From: Lytechinus variegatus
Taxonomy: Eukaryota > Echinodermata > Echinoidea > Temnopleuroida > Toxopneustidae
NCBI RefSeq assembly: GCF_018143015.1
Contig: NC_054754.1
Coordinates: forward strand, 24,504,894-24,568,893
Direction of reading: 5' to 3'
Length of the DNA: 64,000 nucleotides
Shown in pieces: positions 21,249 through 32,782 of the stretch (its first letter is position 1; the number at the start of each line of letters is the position of its first letter). Under the pieces are notes generated by a model. That model ran no database searches and was not told the origin of the DNA. It saw only the letters and a list, made by a program, of their open reading frames with translations. The translations under genes were made by a program, and so were the position numbers.

Positions 21249-22195
21249 CAGGCGCGGATCCAGGATTTCTTAGGGGGCCCTAATTTCAAGTCAAGTAATA
21301 ATCGTGCCGAAATATTGACTCCCATTGCCGAATGGGTAATGTCTAGTTCAGTTACTTCTCACAGAAACCTCTCTTGCATTGTAGGCATTCTTCGTTCTTG
21401 TGGGTACTCCCATTTTTTCTACTTTTTGCTTCAGGGGTTGAAAAATCTTACGGGGATGACGCCCCTGTATCGCCGCGTATGAAAACTGGTTGTGCAATAA
21501 CTAAATTGCATATTCTGCATGAAAGAAAATTAATATTTTATTTTGGGTAAAATATTCTTGAAAAGAATCAAAAGTATCAAAAGGTTATGTATCTTATAAT
21601 CTTGCTCAAATTTTATATACTCCAAATAGATTTTCAAAAGAAACAGAATGCGTGTAAACGGTGTATATAAAAAGAATATAAGATACTAAAGATAAATATA
21701 CTGTAAAAATATACTTTATTGTCAGTGTCTTTATAAATATGAAAACAATGCTCTTAAGTTCGCATCATTTTGGACGATAAGTTCTTATCTCTCTCTTTCA
21801 TACAATACTAGTGAAACATGAATTCCAAGGTCCCATGTATCTTGTATACATCAACTATTTCAAGATGTAACAATAAATGTAAATGATAGCAATGCAGTTT
21901 AGGCCTGAGTAAATCCACGTAATAGTTTCAGTGGAATTCGTTTAAAAGAAATAAAACGTGATTTCCCACTGTAGGTTGGAAACGAAAAGGTGTCGTATCA
22001 ACTGTATATAGCTGTCTTTTACGCATTACTACATGAAACAAAAATATAGGAACGATATAAACCATAGAGTTATTTCTGTTATTTGAGTATTTGACGATTC
22101 GTCAAAATAAAAAACGCATCCGAAACTTTCACCATTACAATGAAAGTTTCATTTATTCTTTTACATATTGCACACTAAGAAATAGAGATTCAAAA
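21249..22195. other. Possible further CAGGCGCGGATCC-ended element and unassigned DNA
   Basis: 21249 starts CAGGCGCGGATCCAGGATTTC, the same sequence as at 17422, and a decayed inverted end may lie near 21465-21480. 21490-22195 is AT-rich without recognisable genes. Confidence 0.4.
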
Positions 22196-22199
22196 TTGA

Positions 22200-23830
22200 A
22201 CCCCGAAAGGTTCATGCAAAATCAGCACCCTATGGGTTAAAAAATTGAACCCCTGATTTGGGGTTCAAAAATCGAACCCTGCGGTTGGGGTTCAGTTCGA
22301 ACATCATTTTGGCATCCCTTCGAACTCAATTTGCCTTCCCTAGTTCGAATATCATTTCGCCCCCTAGCTCGAGTATCAATTTTGCGCCCCCCTAGTTTGA
22401 ACATCAATTCGGCGCCCCCTAGTTTGGGTATAAATTTGGCGCCCCCTACCCCTAATTCGGCCCCCTCCCTAGTTCGAGTATGAATTTGGCGCCCCCACTT
22501 CGAACATCATTTCGGCGCCCTCCTAGTTCGAATATCAGTTCGGCGCCCCTACATGTAGGTCGATCATCAATTTGCCCCCCCCCCCCCCGTTCGAACATCA
22601 TTTCGGCCCCCAGTTCGAACATCATTTTGGCATTCCTTCGAACTCAATATGCCTTCCCTAGTTCGAATATCATTTCGCCCCCCTAGCTCGAATATCAATT
22701 TTGCGCCCCCCTAGTTTGAACATCGATTCGGCGCCCCTACATGTAGGTCCAACATCAATTTGGCGCCCCTAGTTCGAATATCAATTCAGCGCCCCTACAT
22801 GTAGGTCGATCATCAGTTCGCCCCCCCCCCCTCCCCGTTCGAACTTCAATTCGGCCCCCAGTTCGAACATCATTTTTGCATCCCTTCGATCATCATTTCG
22901 GCGCCTTCTAGTTCGAATATCGATTCTGCGCCCCTACATGTAAGTCCAACATCAATTTGGCGTCCCTAGTTCGAATACTATTTCGCCCCCCTCCCCCCCC
23001 CCCCCCTAGCTCGAGTATCCATTTGGCGCAACCTAGTTCCAACATCAATTTGGCGCCCCTACGTCTAACATCGATTCGGCCCCCCTCCCTATAGTTCGAG
23101 TATCAATTTGGCGCCCCCACTTCGAACATCATTTCGGCGCCCTCCTAGTTCGAATATCAGTTCGGCGCCCCTACATGTAGGTCGATTATCAATTTGCCTC
23201 CCCCCCCGTTCGAACATCAATTTGGCATTCCTTCGAACTCAATGTGCCTTCCCTAGTTCGAATATCATTTCGCCCCCCTAGCTCGAGTATCAATTTTGCG
23301 CCCCCCTAGTTTGAACATCAATTCGGCGCCCCCTAGTTTGAGTATCAATTTGGCGCCCCCTACCTCGAACATCGATTCGGCCCCCCTCCCTAGTTCGAGT
23401 ATCAATTTGGCGCCCCCACTTCGAACATCATTTCGGCGCCCTCCTAGTTCGAATATCAATTCGGCGCCCCTACATGTAGGTCCAACATCAATTTGGCGCC
23501 CCTAGTTGAATATTAATTTGCCGCCCCTACATGTAGGTCGATCATCAATTCGCCCCCCTCCCCGTTCGAACATAAATTCGCCCCCCGTTCGAACATCATT
23601 TTGGCATCCCTTCGAACTCAATTTGCCTTCCCTAGTTCGAATATCATCCCCCTAGCTCGAGTATCAATTTGGCGCCCCTAGTTCGAATATCAATTCGGCG
23701 CTCCTACATGTAGGTCGATCATCAGTTCGCCCCCCCCCCCCCGTTCTAACTTCAATTCGGCCCCCATTTCGAACATCATTTTGGCATCCCTTCGAACATC
23801 ATTTTGGCGCCCTTTTGGTTCGAACATCAT
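22200..23830 (+). repeat. ~28-bp minisatellite (GTTCGAA-type), G/C-run rich
   Basis: Dozens of units of the form TTCGAATATCAATTTGGCGCCCCTAG with variants, C-runs up to 14, and a TACATGTAGG palindrome at regular places. Longer blocks recur at about 22300, 22600 and 23210, so there is a higher-order arrangement. ORFs across it spell the repeat (NIxSAPP) and are not genes. Confidence 0.85.
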
Positions 23831-24763
23831 TTTCTTTCCTCCTCTTCCTCTTTTTTTTTCTTCTCGTCCCTCCCCCTCTTCCTCTCCCCTTTCTCTCTTT
23901 CTTTTTTCTACTCTTCTCTCTTCGCTCTTCCTCCTTTTTTCTCCTTTTCCCCTCTTCCTCTCTCTTTTCACCCTCTTCCTCTTTTTTTCCCCCTCCCCTC
24001 CCTTTTTTTCTCTTCCTCCCCCTCTTCCTCTTTTTTCTCTTTCTTTCCCCTCTTCTTTTCCCCTTTTTTCTTTTCTTTCCCCTCTTCTTTTTCTTTCTCC
24101 TCTCTTTTTTTCTTTCCTCCCTCTTCCTCTCTCTCCTTTTCTTTCCCCTCCTCTTCCCCTCCCTTTTCTTGTCTTCCTTTCCCCTTTTCTTCTCTTCCTT
24201 TCGCCTTTTCTTCTCTTCCTTTCCCCTTTTCTTCCCCCTTCTCTCTCTTTTTTTCCTCTTCTTTCTTCCCTCTTCCTCTCTTTCCTTTTTTCTCCTTTTC
24301 CTCTCTCTTCCCCCCTCTTCCTCTTTTTTCTTCTCCCTTCCCCTCCCTTTTTCTTCTCTTCCTTCCCCCTCTTCCTCTTTTTTCTCTTTCTTTCCCCTCT
24401 TCTTCTCTTTTTTTTCTTTTTTCTTTCCCTTCTTCTTTTCTTTCCCCTCTCTTTTTTCTTCTCTTCTTTCCTCCCTCTCCCTCCCCTTTCTTTTCTTCTC
24501 TTCCTCCTTTTCTTTCCTCTTTTTCCTCTCTCTCTTTTTCTTCTCTTCCTTTCCCCTCTTCCCCTCTCTCCTTTTTCCTCCTTTTCCTTTCCCTCTCTTT
24601 TTCCTTCTCTTTCTTTCCCCTTTTCCTCTCTCTCTTCCTTCCCCCTCTTCCCTTTTCTTCTTTTCTTTCCCCCTTTTCCTCTCTTTTTTTCCCTTCTTCC
24701 TTTCTTTTTTTTCTTCTTTTCTTTCCCCTCTTTTTCTCTTTCTTTCCCTCTCTCTTTTTTTTA
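23831..24763 (+). repeat. ~930-bp polypyrimidine (C/T) tract
   Basis: Almost exclusively C and T on the plus strand, with only scattered purines. It produces overlapping artefactual ORFs of 300-380 codons on both strands (Ser/Phe/Leu/Pro on one, Lys/Arg/Glu/Gly on the other). Tracts like this can form triplex (H-DNA) structures. It abuts the right terminus of the TIR element. Confidence 0.9.
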
Positions 24764-24818
24764 GCCGAAGGGGGGGGGGGCCAAGGCCCCCTCGGCCCCC
24801 CCTATGGATCCGCGCCTG

Positions 24819-24893
24819 ACTGTGTGTACGAGAGGATATGGAAATCAGAGTGGAGGGGTGTGTCGAGAAGGTGACACGGCATGTAGCCTTTAT
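24819..24893 (+). repeat. Right half of the interrupted host segment
   Basis: Continues the host segment whose left half is 4833-4986, and matches 25147-25222 with few differences. Its first eight bases are the target duplication of the element ending at 24818. Confidence 0.85.
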
Positions 24894-24990
24894 CAGGTTT
24901 GTTTCACCATATAATGCATAAAATGAACAATTTATATCTTTCATTATTGCCTGACTTGGTTCTGAAATGAAAGCAATAAATAATTCAGTT
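24894..24990 (-). repeat. Fragment of the L1/Tx1-like LINE
   Basis: About 97 bp nearly identical to 1838-1935 within the LINE fragment at the window start (minus strand, reading IMKDIN.SFYALY). An isolated piece with no ends visible. Confidence 0.75.
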
Positions 24991-25222
24991 TATTTTGGAT
25001 TTTGTTAAATCTAATTATCCTTTTTGCTATAAGTGAAGAAAACAATCATGATAAACATAAAACACAAAAGCAACTCACTATTATATACTATCATATTTAT
25101 CTAAAAACCTACGGTGTATATGACATGATGTGGATGTGGAGACCAGAGTACTGTGTATACGAGAGGATATGGAAACCAGAGTGGAGGGGTGTGTCGAGAA
25201 GGTGACACAGCAGGTAGCCTTT
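24991..25222 (+). repeat. Uninterrupted copy of the host segment (empty site)
   Basis: Equivalent to 4833-4986 joined to AGTACTGTGT and 24819-24893, with no transposon between. It shows that the 12.4-kb nest and the 7.4-kb element were added to the first copy after the duplication, and it defines their boundaries. Confidence 0.85.
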
Positions 25223-25601
25223 CACAAGTTGGTATTTTCGTGAATATTAATTTTTACTTACTGAATGTCTTGGTGTTTGTGTGGGACAAAATTTGCTGAC
25301 AGTAAACATTTTGCATGACTACAATACAGGTTTTCGACAAATTAGGTGAGGGTACCGTTGAATTTCACCTGGAGCAATATCTCCACTTCGGAGCATATTT
25401 CGCCAGAGCGAAGGGGTATATCTAAGTTTTTTTGTATTGTCATATTAATGACAACGCGTATTTTTTTCCATTTTAATCACCAGGCACGTAATAACACTTA
25501 CACAAATGCTACCCCCCCCCCCATGAATAAGAATTAGGAATATCTATCCCTCATTTGTGCTTATCCCCTTTTTCTATTTCTTTCTATGTTATGTAGGCCT
25601 A
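25223..25601. other. Unassigned DNA
   Basis: No gene or structured repeat recognised except a C-run at 25512. Confidence 0.4.
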
Positions 25602-25602
25602 T

Positions 25603-25765
25603 CAGGGGCCGCGGAACCGGATGACTTCAGCCCCGCTTTTTTTCCAAAACCGTGTGCAAAAATGTGAAAATGACCATATTATGACTGTGATTTTTAGCAT
25701 GGTCAGCCCCCCACTTTTGACTCGGCTGCCCCCTCCCCATTTTGAAAACCGTTCCGCGGCCCCTG
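25603..25765. mobile_element. 163-bp MITE, CAGGGGCCGCGGAAC ends
   Basis: The left end CAGGGGCCGCGGAAC is mirrored at the right (GTTCCGCGGCCCCTG). No coding capacity. I could not find a convincing target duplication. Confidence 0.65.
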
Positions 25766-25964
25766 TGTATGTCATGTAATATATCATGCAAGCATGGTTT
25801 AAGTTTACTTTGCAATATATCATATGTATACAAATTTGTAAATTGACGCCTTCAGCCTGAGCTACAATTGTTTTGCGCATGAAAGTACGAATAAATACAG
25901 TGGCGTACCGTGGGTCACGGCATTGGGGGGGGGGGCACCAGCAAAAATTTTGAGTCACTTAGGG

Positions 25965-26609
25965 AGCGCGCGAAGCGCGCTTTTGTCAGGTATACTGACC
26001 TAATAGAGATATTTTATGGACATGCAGTGCCATTAAACGGATATGTATCTCACTGATTGAATAATGCGAGCGCGAAGCGCGAGCTGAAATTTTTTTGATA
26101 TTCAGAGCTAAAAAGGGACATAATAAGCAATTTTGTTTTAATCATGATACGTAACTGTCTCGCTAAACAAACAATGCGAGCGCGAAGCGCGAGCTAAAAT
26201 TTTTTTAATAAATTATATTGACCCTAAACAGGGAAATTTTAAGGACTATATTTCAGAATCCATTAGGAGTATAAATATCTCACCATAGTCATCTAATTCT
26301 AGTGCCATCCTTTGCTGATTTTGTCAGAATTACATCTAAACACAGTCATGAAGCACCTTTGGTAGTCATTGTAATCATGATTATCAAACGCATCTTACTA
26401 ATCAAATACTGCAAGCGCGAAGCGCTAGCTGAAAATTTTGGAAATTCAGACATGAAGAGAGGTATTCTAAGGCGTGTTTGTAGGAATTCCCTATGACCGT
26501 GCATATTTCACTAACCAAATGATGCGAGCGCGAAGTGCAAGCTAAATGTTTTGTATATATTGACCCCAAACATGGATATTTTAAGGACTATGTTTTTCAG
26601 GAATTCATT
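25965..26609 (+). repeat. 117-bp-type satellite, left part
   Basis: Cores at about 26064, 26174, 26410 and 26523 with AT-rich spacers. The spacer after the last core is cut by the LINE at about 26610. Confidence 0.8.
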
Positions 26610-29013
26610 TATGTAAGAAGAGATGATTTAATGGAAAACTCTTCCCTCGAGATTATTATAATAGAAATGAAATTGACCAATCAGAAACCTTTAATCATAG
26701 TATGTTGGTATCGCCCACCTAACTCTAAAACAGAATCGTTTGTAGCATTTGAAAATGTGATGAGCAAAATCGATAACTTAAATACCAATTATATTGTTAT
26801 CGGAGACATGAATTGTGATATGCTAAAGGAATCCAAATCGTGGCAGACCACTAAATTGTTAAATATCATGGAATCTTTCAATTGCAAACAACTTATTACG
26901 AAACCGACAAGGGTTGGTTCCTCTTCTGCTACCGCTGTTGATGTTATTTTCACTAACTGTAAATCAAGGTGTTCAATCAGTGGTGTTATTGAACTATCTA
27001 TGTCTGATCATTATATGATCTATTGTGTATTTGGTAGATCTCCTTCTGAGTCTACTTGTGAACATAAGTATAAAACTTGTAGAAATTTCAATAAGTTTGA
27101 CGAGCTTGCTTTTCAAATTGATGGGAGTAACATATCATGGGAGTCTGTATTCCAATTTACTGATCCGCAAGCAGCCTACGAATGTTTTATATCTTTGCTG
27201 TTAAATATCATTGATAAGCACGCCCCCTTACGTAAGCTTCGGGTGAAGCAAAAAGAGTCTCCATGGTTGAATAGGGATATCTTTAAGCAGATCCGTGAAA
27301 GAAATCGATTGAAAGCCAAGGCTAAACGGACTAATTTTGTCTGATTGGGTTGCGTATAAACGAGCCCGTAATCATGTTACTTCGTGTATTCGAGAAGCAA
27401 AACGTTCCTTTATCACAAAAAATGTTGAATCTGCAAATAAAAACACAAAGATGATTTGGAAATCGCTCAGATACCTAGCACCCCAAAATAAGTAATCTTG
27501 TCAATTTCCACCCTTAGTATCTGATAATTCAGTGTTAAAGGGACGTGATTTAACTAATGCTTTCAATGATTTCTTTACCGACATCGGCAAAAGACTCCAG
27601 GCTGAACATTTACCAGTGAATGATCTAAACGCCACCAAGTGTCAAACTTGCACTGTAAATGATTCTATTTTTAGCCTTGAAGTAGTAAACGATGATCAAG
27701 TCTGTAAAATAATAAGTAAGCTCCCTTGTAATAAAGCAACAGGGCCTGATAATGTACCCTCTAAAATGCTCAATTGTATATCTCGCTCAATTGCACCCCC
27801 TTTGACTTATATCATTAATCAGTCTATACTTTCAAGCACTGTCCCTAGTCAATGGAAGTTAGCGAGAGTTACACCAATTTTTAAAGTAGGTAGTAAATCA
27901 TGTTTTGATAACTAACGTCCGATTTCCGTTATTTCAGTCTTGGGCAAAGTTATGGAAAAAGTAGTACACGACCAATTGATGCATTTTATAACTAAAAATA
28001 ATATTCTAACTCCGTTTCAATCCGGCTTTAGACCAGAACACTCAACGCAAACTGCACTGATAAATGTAACTGATCAATGGCTTTCTTCAATTGACAAAGG
28101 GGAATTAACTGGCTTGGTTATGATTGATCTAAAAAAGGCCTTCGACACGGTGGACCATTCGATCCTGTTGGATAAAATGAAAATGTATGGATTTGACCAT
28201 CACACCACTGAATGGTTTCAGAATTATTTATTTCAAAGACAACAGTTTACGTGTATTAATGGTATATCATCTTTTACAAGGCAGGTAAACTGCGGTGTGC
28301 CACAAGGCTCATTGTTAGGGCCCGTATTATTCTCATTATATATAAATGACCTACCTGATAAATTACACTGTAAAGTGTCTCTCTACGCGGACGATACATG
28401 CATATTTTATTCTTCAAAAAATCCCGAAGTCATAAATAATAAGCTGAATGAAGATTTATCAATTATTTCATCTTGGCTAAAAGATAACAAATTAATCATT
28501 AACACCACAAAATGTGAAACCATGTTTATTGGTTCAGCCCAGAGGCTTAAGAAAAATGAAACCGAACTTAATAAATGCAAAATATGTATTGATGACTGTG
28601 AAATAAAAAGGGTTCGTGTTTGTAAATATTTAGGCATATATATTGACGAGTCTCTACTCTGGAACGATCATGTCCAGTCTCTATGTAAAAAAGTTATAAA
28701 AAGCCTATATCTCCTTAGAAGAATTCGTTACTACATTGATCAAAAAACTGCTCTTTTATATTACAAAAGTATCATCCAGTCTCAATTTGATTACTGTAGC
28801 ACGGTTTGGGGTAACACGGGTAAAAACAATTCTAAACAACTCCAAATTTTGCAAAACAGGTCCCTTCGATCTGTTCTTAAAGTGGACCATATGTATCCAA
28901 CTAAAGTATTATATAACACCCTAAAACTTGATAATCTTGAAGACCGTAGATCAAAACAGTTGGCTCTTTCTATGTATCGTGCCGTCTACAAACTTGCTCC
29001 TGATTATATTTGA
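26610..29013 (+). pseudogene. LINE ORF2: endonuclease C-terminal half and reverse transcriptase, broken
   Basis: The endonuclease half has CWYRPP, GDMNCD, TAVDVIFTN and SDHYMIY. A frameshift follows near 27343. The reading then moves to the next frame, with stops at 27493-27495 and at 27913-27915 (between DN and RPIS, where active elements carry Tyr). The RT domain is otherwise well preserved: KAFDTVDH near 28135, VPQGSLLGP near 28300, the catalytic YADD at 28384-28395, and the thumb to a stop at 29011-29013. The N-terminal endonuclease is missing, so the copy was dead on arrival. Confidence 0.85.
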
Positions 29014-29179
29014 AATACATTTTCCATTCGTAACACACCCTATAATTAGGGGTGGGCAAATAAAACCTTTTTTGGGAAATTCAATTTCAAACGAGTGGAT
29101 TCTGTTGCCATTTTGGCTGCTGAACACAAATCTAATAAGTATTTTTGTTTTAGAATACGTCTGATATTGGTTCCGAGCG

Positions 29180-29720
29180 ATTTTTCAAAATGGCCGCCGA
29201 ATTCCTCAAAAATCAGTGTTTTCACTTGTAAATCCTGAAATATCTGTACAAATAAGGGTTGCAACATATCTTACTATATGTTTTCATGGTCACTGAGCAC
29301 AAAAATACATGAATCAGATAAGTTGGGTCATTCAAAATGACGTTTTTGGGTGAAAATCAGCATTTTTTGGTCATTTTTTGTAAAAATTGTCCTCAAATCA
29401 CATTTTTTTGTACATAAATCCTTAATTATTTATTCATCTGTAACTTGTTGCATGTCTAGCTCTATGTTTTCATGGTCACTAAGCACAAAAATGCATGAAT
29501 CAGATAAGTTGGGTCATTCAATATGTTTTTAGGTGAAAACAGCATATTTGGGCCATTTTTTGTATGAATTGCCCTCAAATCACAATTTTTTGACATAAAA
29601 CAGTAACTATTCATTTATCTGTAGTTTGTTACATATCTAAATATATGTTTTCATAGCCACTGAAGCCAACAATCAATAAATTAAATCTGTTCCGACATTT
29701 GTAAAGTTTTTTTGGGGGTG
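29180..29720 (+). repeat. Left subterminal ~185-bp tandem repeats of the hAT-like element
   Basis: Three copies anchored by TATGTTTTCATGGTCACT at 29277, 29463 and 29644 (spacing 186 and 181), decaying inward. Confidence 0.75.
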
Positions 29721-30459
29721 AAATCAGCTTTTTTTTATCATGTGGTGATAAATGATCACAAATCACTTTTTGCATTCATAAAAAACCAATATTCATGCAT
29801 CTGTACCTATACTATAGTATGAATTGATATTTGTGTTCATGCTATTTATTTGAAAAATAGATGATTCATAAATGATGATATAATTTCATCGTCTTTCTAG
29901 AGAAAAATCCCAGAAATGGTCAGGCAAGGGGGGGTATACATGTATGTCACTTTGAAATATTTTTGGTGTACAATGTACATAATGTAATAGAACAAATAGA
30001 TGAAATACATGTATAGCTCCTATATTGCATGTTTTCATGTTAAGCACTAGATTAAAGAAAATGAAATTTAAAGCAGGAGGCTATATGAATTACTTGTTAG
30101 TTATCAATGTTTTCCTTTGAGGATTTATATATTTCTGTTTTAGATTTTGGGTAATGCTTGGCTTGGTGAAAATTTTGCCAGATATCACCTTGATTTTAGT
30201 CAGAATTATAGATGTACTTATTGCATCTGTTACCAATATGCAGTATTGGGTGCAGTGATTTACAAGACCATCTCAACACTAGTAAAACTGGAACATAATT
30301 TTTGACCAATACGATTGCCTACAAGTACTCTGTGTCAAAGTTTGGGAAAACGAAAATATTTTGACAAATGAAAATTGTTTACATGAAACTGTAGAGTCTG
30401 AGCACAGAGTGTACTAATGTGTGTACATGTACGTGTATAATGAATTAATATATGAACTT

Positions 30460-31530
30460 TTTCATTCAGCAGCAGAGCATCCATTTTTTAGTCTTTTGGT
30501 ACTCTTAGTGCATTTCTTATCAAAACTTTCAATTTCTCCACAGAACATTTTTCCATCTTGTATGTCATCTGATCCTTTCACACACCTATTTGACGAATGT
30601 CTGGAGTTACTGTGAGACAAAGATAGCCAACTTAATTCTGAAGCCATTTTCACTGAGATTTGCTAACATATCTAAGTTGTTAAGAGTCAGTGGGCCATTA
30701 TGATCTTTAAATCTTTCTAAGATTGTTAGAGTTTTACAAGCTTTCTTCTTCTTTAACTCCTCATTCTTATGCAGTGCAAATTTCTGTGCAGATACAGCAG
30801 TTGCATTAAAGTGTGCTTCGAGCTTCTATACTGTGTTCACCTCTTCAGAACAGCGAGCCCACTTCCTCCTTTCCTTCCTTTCTTCTATACTCTTACTGTC
30901 AAATTCAGGGTGTACCAGAAGACCACCAGATGCCAGCAGATTTTTTTTCTGGACAGAGTCTGGACAGAAGAACTTCCATCAGTAACTTTGAATCTGTGCA
31001 CTAGCTTTGAAAATTCAGTTTCACATTCTAAGTTGGTAAAAGGAGCTTAAATCATGCCATCAACATCCGATAAAATAATCGGTCCTGGACATCTGGCTCT
31101 TCACTGTACTAATAACTTCTTCAATCACATCAGCATCTAGCCTGTCTCTTCCCGATCCTGTTTCTTTTCTCTTTGTCCACCATAATTTTGTCTTACCCGT
31201 TTAGTTTTTCCTCAAGGTATCACCTGCCACGTTCTATCCCCATCATTTTGCTCACCCATCTTGTTGATGCCCAGCAGTTCTTTCATCAGGAAGATGTTAA
31301 GATAACCTGTCATTGTGTAAATTTCTCAACAGCATGTGAACCACTCATTCTGAATGAATGTAGCCACTGCAAGAACAAGTTTGTAGTTGTTGGTGTCCAC
31401 ATCTGCATTGAAGAAAGCTTGGATGAATTCTCATCATGACAGGTACTCCTTAGCAAGTTCTGCAATTCTACCGAATTTATTGGCTACAAATCCTTTGAAT
31501 CCTTGGCACTGAATATTGTTATTTTCATCC
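30460..31530 (-). pseudogene. Decayed ORF of the hAT-like element, unknown protein
   Basis: Several minus-strand fragments read like one broken protein: GFVANKFGRIAELAKEYL near 31500-31445, then KLVLAVATFIQNEWFTCC near 31380-31325, then LECETEFSKL near 31037-31005 and a Lys-rich helical stretch followed by NGPLTLNNLDML near 30760-30660. Frames change repeatedly and stops intervene. I cannot name the family and do not see clear DDE residues. It may be the former transposase or an accessory ORF. Confidence 0.45.
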
Positions 31531-32229
31531 AAGAGGGACACTTATTGCTGATTATGGCTAGGAGACAATAACTTGGAGATTGCGATTAACCCTAGTATGG
31601 ATTGAAAATCCTGGAGATACAAATATCCCCTCACCTGCTGATACCTCCAGTAACTGGTGGATGCAAATCTTCTGTTCTGTTATGTTTCTGCACATCTATT
31701 GCACGATCTATATGCAAAATTATATGATCGCAGCATTTTAGGATTTTAGTAAGATCTACTCCAAGAGCCTGAAGAAGGACTTCTGTCAGCAGCTCGATCT
31801 GTCATCCAGAAGTCTTTTTCTGATTTCAATTCATCATCTGTGGAGTTGGCAAGAATGGCTATTAAGCACTTGAGCCTGAACCCATAAGCTTTGATCAGCC
31901 CCATCTTGACCACTATGCATCAAATTTCCCACATAACCTGTGGTCAGGGATGTCCTTTTACCTGAATGTCCAGTTATGGTGATGTGGTCTGCTTTCATAT
32001 TATTCATATCAACTGTATGCCTATGTATTTTCAACATTGATTCATTAAAGCAGCTGGTCTGCAGATTATTAAATCTTTGATTTTGTTTTGTTTTGTTCAT
32101 AACTACATGTATGATGATTTTTACTTAACATATGAAATTCACTATTTGCATTTATTTTTGCTTACAATGTTGATCTTACCATTTATCACCATGCCTGTAC
32201 CTCAATAAGTATGCATATATTTCAACTCA

Positions 32230-32665
32230 GTACCCTAAAAAATAAAGAGACATGTTTAATGTACAAATATGGCCAAAAGGCCATTTTCCCGCCATTTTTC
32301 AAAAAATGGCGGGAAAACAACTTCATCTCACCCAGCCTATACATCTAATGTCCTATATGTATGTGCAGATATTTGAACTCAGCACCCTCAAACACATAAG
32401 ACATATCACACAGCCCATTTTATGCTACTCAATGTAAAAAACATGGAAAAATGCCATTTTCCCGCCATTTTTCAAGAAATGGAGGGAAAATGGCAATTTT
32501 TTACCATGGCTATACATCCAATGATTTACATATTGAGATAATTGAACTCAGCACCCTCAAAAACAAAGAGAGAGACAAATACACACCCGTTATATGCCGT
32601 GATATATAAAAATAGGGCAAAAAGGGCAATTTTCCCGCCATTTTTCAAAAAAATGGCTGGAACCA
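32230..32665 (+). repeat. Right subterminal 173-bp tandem repeats with hairpins
   Basis: CCCGCCATTTTTC recurs at 32288, 32461 and 32634, exactly 173 bp apart. In each unit it pairs with a following AAAATGG(C)GGG-like arm to form a hairpin, perfect in the first unit. The sequence is unrelated to the left-side repeats. Confidence 0.8.
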
Positions 32666-32782
32666 ATATCAAACCTCATTGGAGGTCAAAATGGTTGGCG
32701 GATTTGTGTTCAGCAGCAAAAATGGCAATAGAATTCACCCGTTTGAAATTTTTTTTTGTCATTTGCCCACCCCTACTATAAT

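Larger units (their letters stand above)
17422..24818. mobile_element. 7.4-kb satellite-bearing TIR element, 8-bp TSD ACTGTGTG
   Basis: The termini are CAGGCGCGGATCCA and its perfect inverted copy ending at 24818. The flanking octamers 17414-17421 and 24819-24826 are both ACTGTGTG. Removing the element and one octamer recreates the uninterrupted paralogue at 25148-25165 with one mismatch. Inside are arrays of the 117-bp repeat, a nested related element (17583-21061), a minisatellite (22200-23830) and a pyrimidine tract. I see no transposase. The 8-bp TSD and CAG start would suit a hAT-type transposase acting in trans; that is inference. Confidence 0.8.
29047..32775. mobile_element. 3.7-kb hAT-like TIR element inside the LINE, TSD CTATAAT
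   Basis: Ends TAGGGGTGGGCAAAT and its inverted copy; the TIRs extend with divergence for ~85 bp (shared ATTTCAAACG, TTGCCATTTT, GCTGCTGAACACAAATC). CTATAAT flanks both sides (29040-29046, 32776-32782), and joining the flanks restores the LINE reading NTPYNTRSG. The TAGGGGTGG start is hAT-like in my judgement; 7 rather than 8 matching TSD bases leaves this open. Both subterminal regions are tandemly repeated. Confidence 0.75.

Noticed and set aside
22480..23505. Short ORFs with repeated NINSAPP-like peptides
   Set aside because: Direct translations of the minisatellite, with no start context or conservation evidence.
23781..24944. Overlapping 327-381-codon ORFs on both strands
   Set aside because: They lie in a pyrimidine-only tract that lacks stop codons for compositional reasons; Ser/Phe/Leu/Pro or Lys/Arg/Glu strings with no domain.
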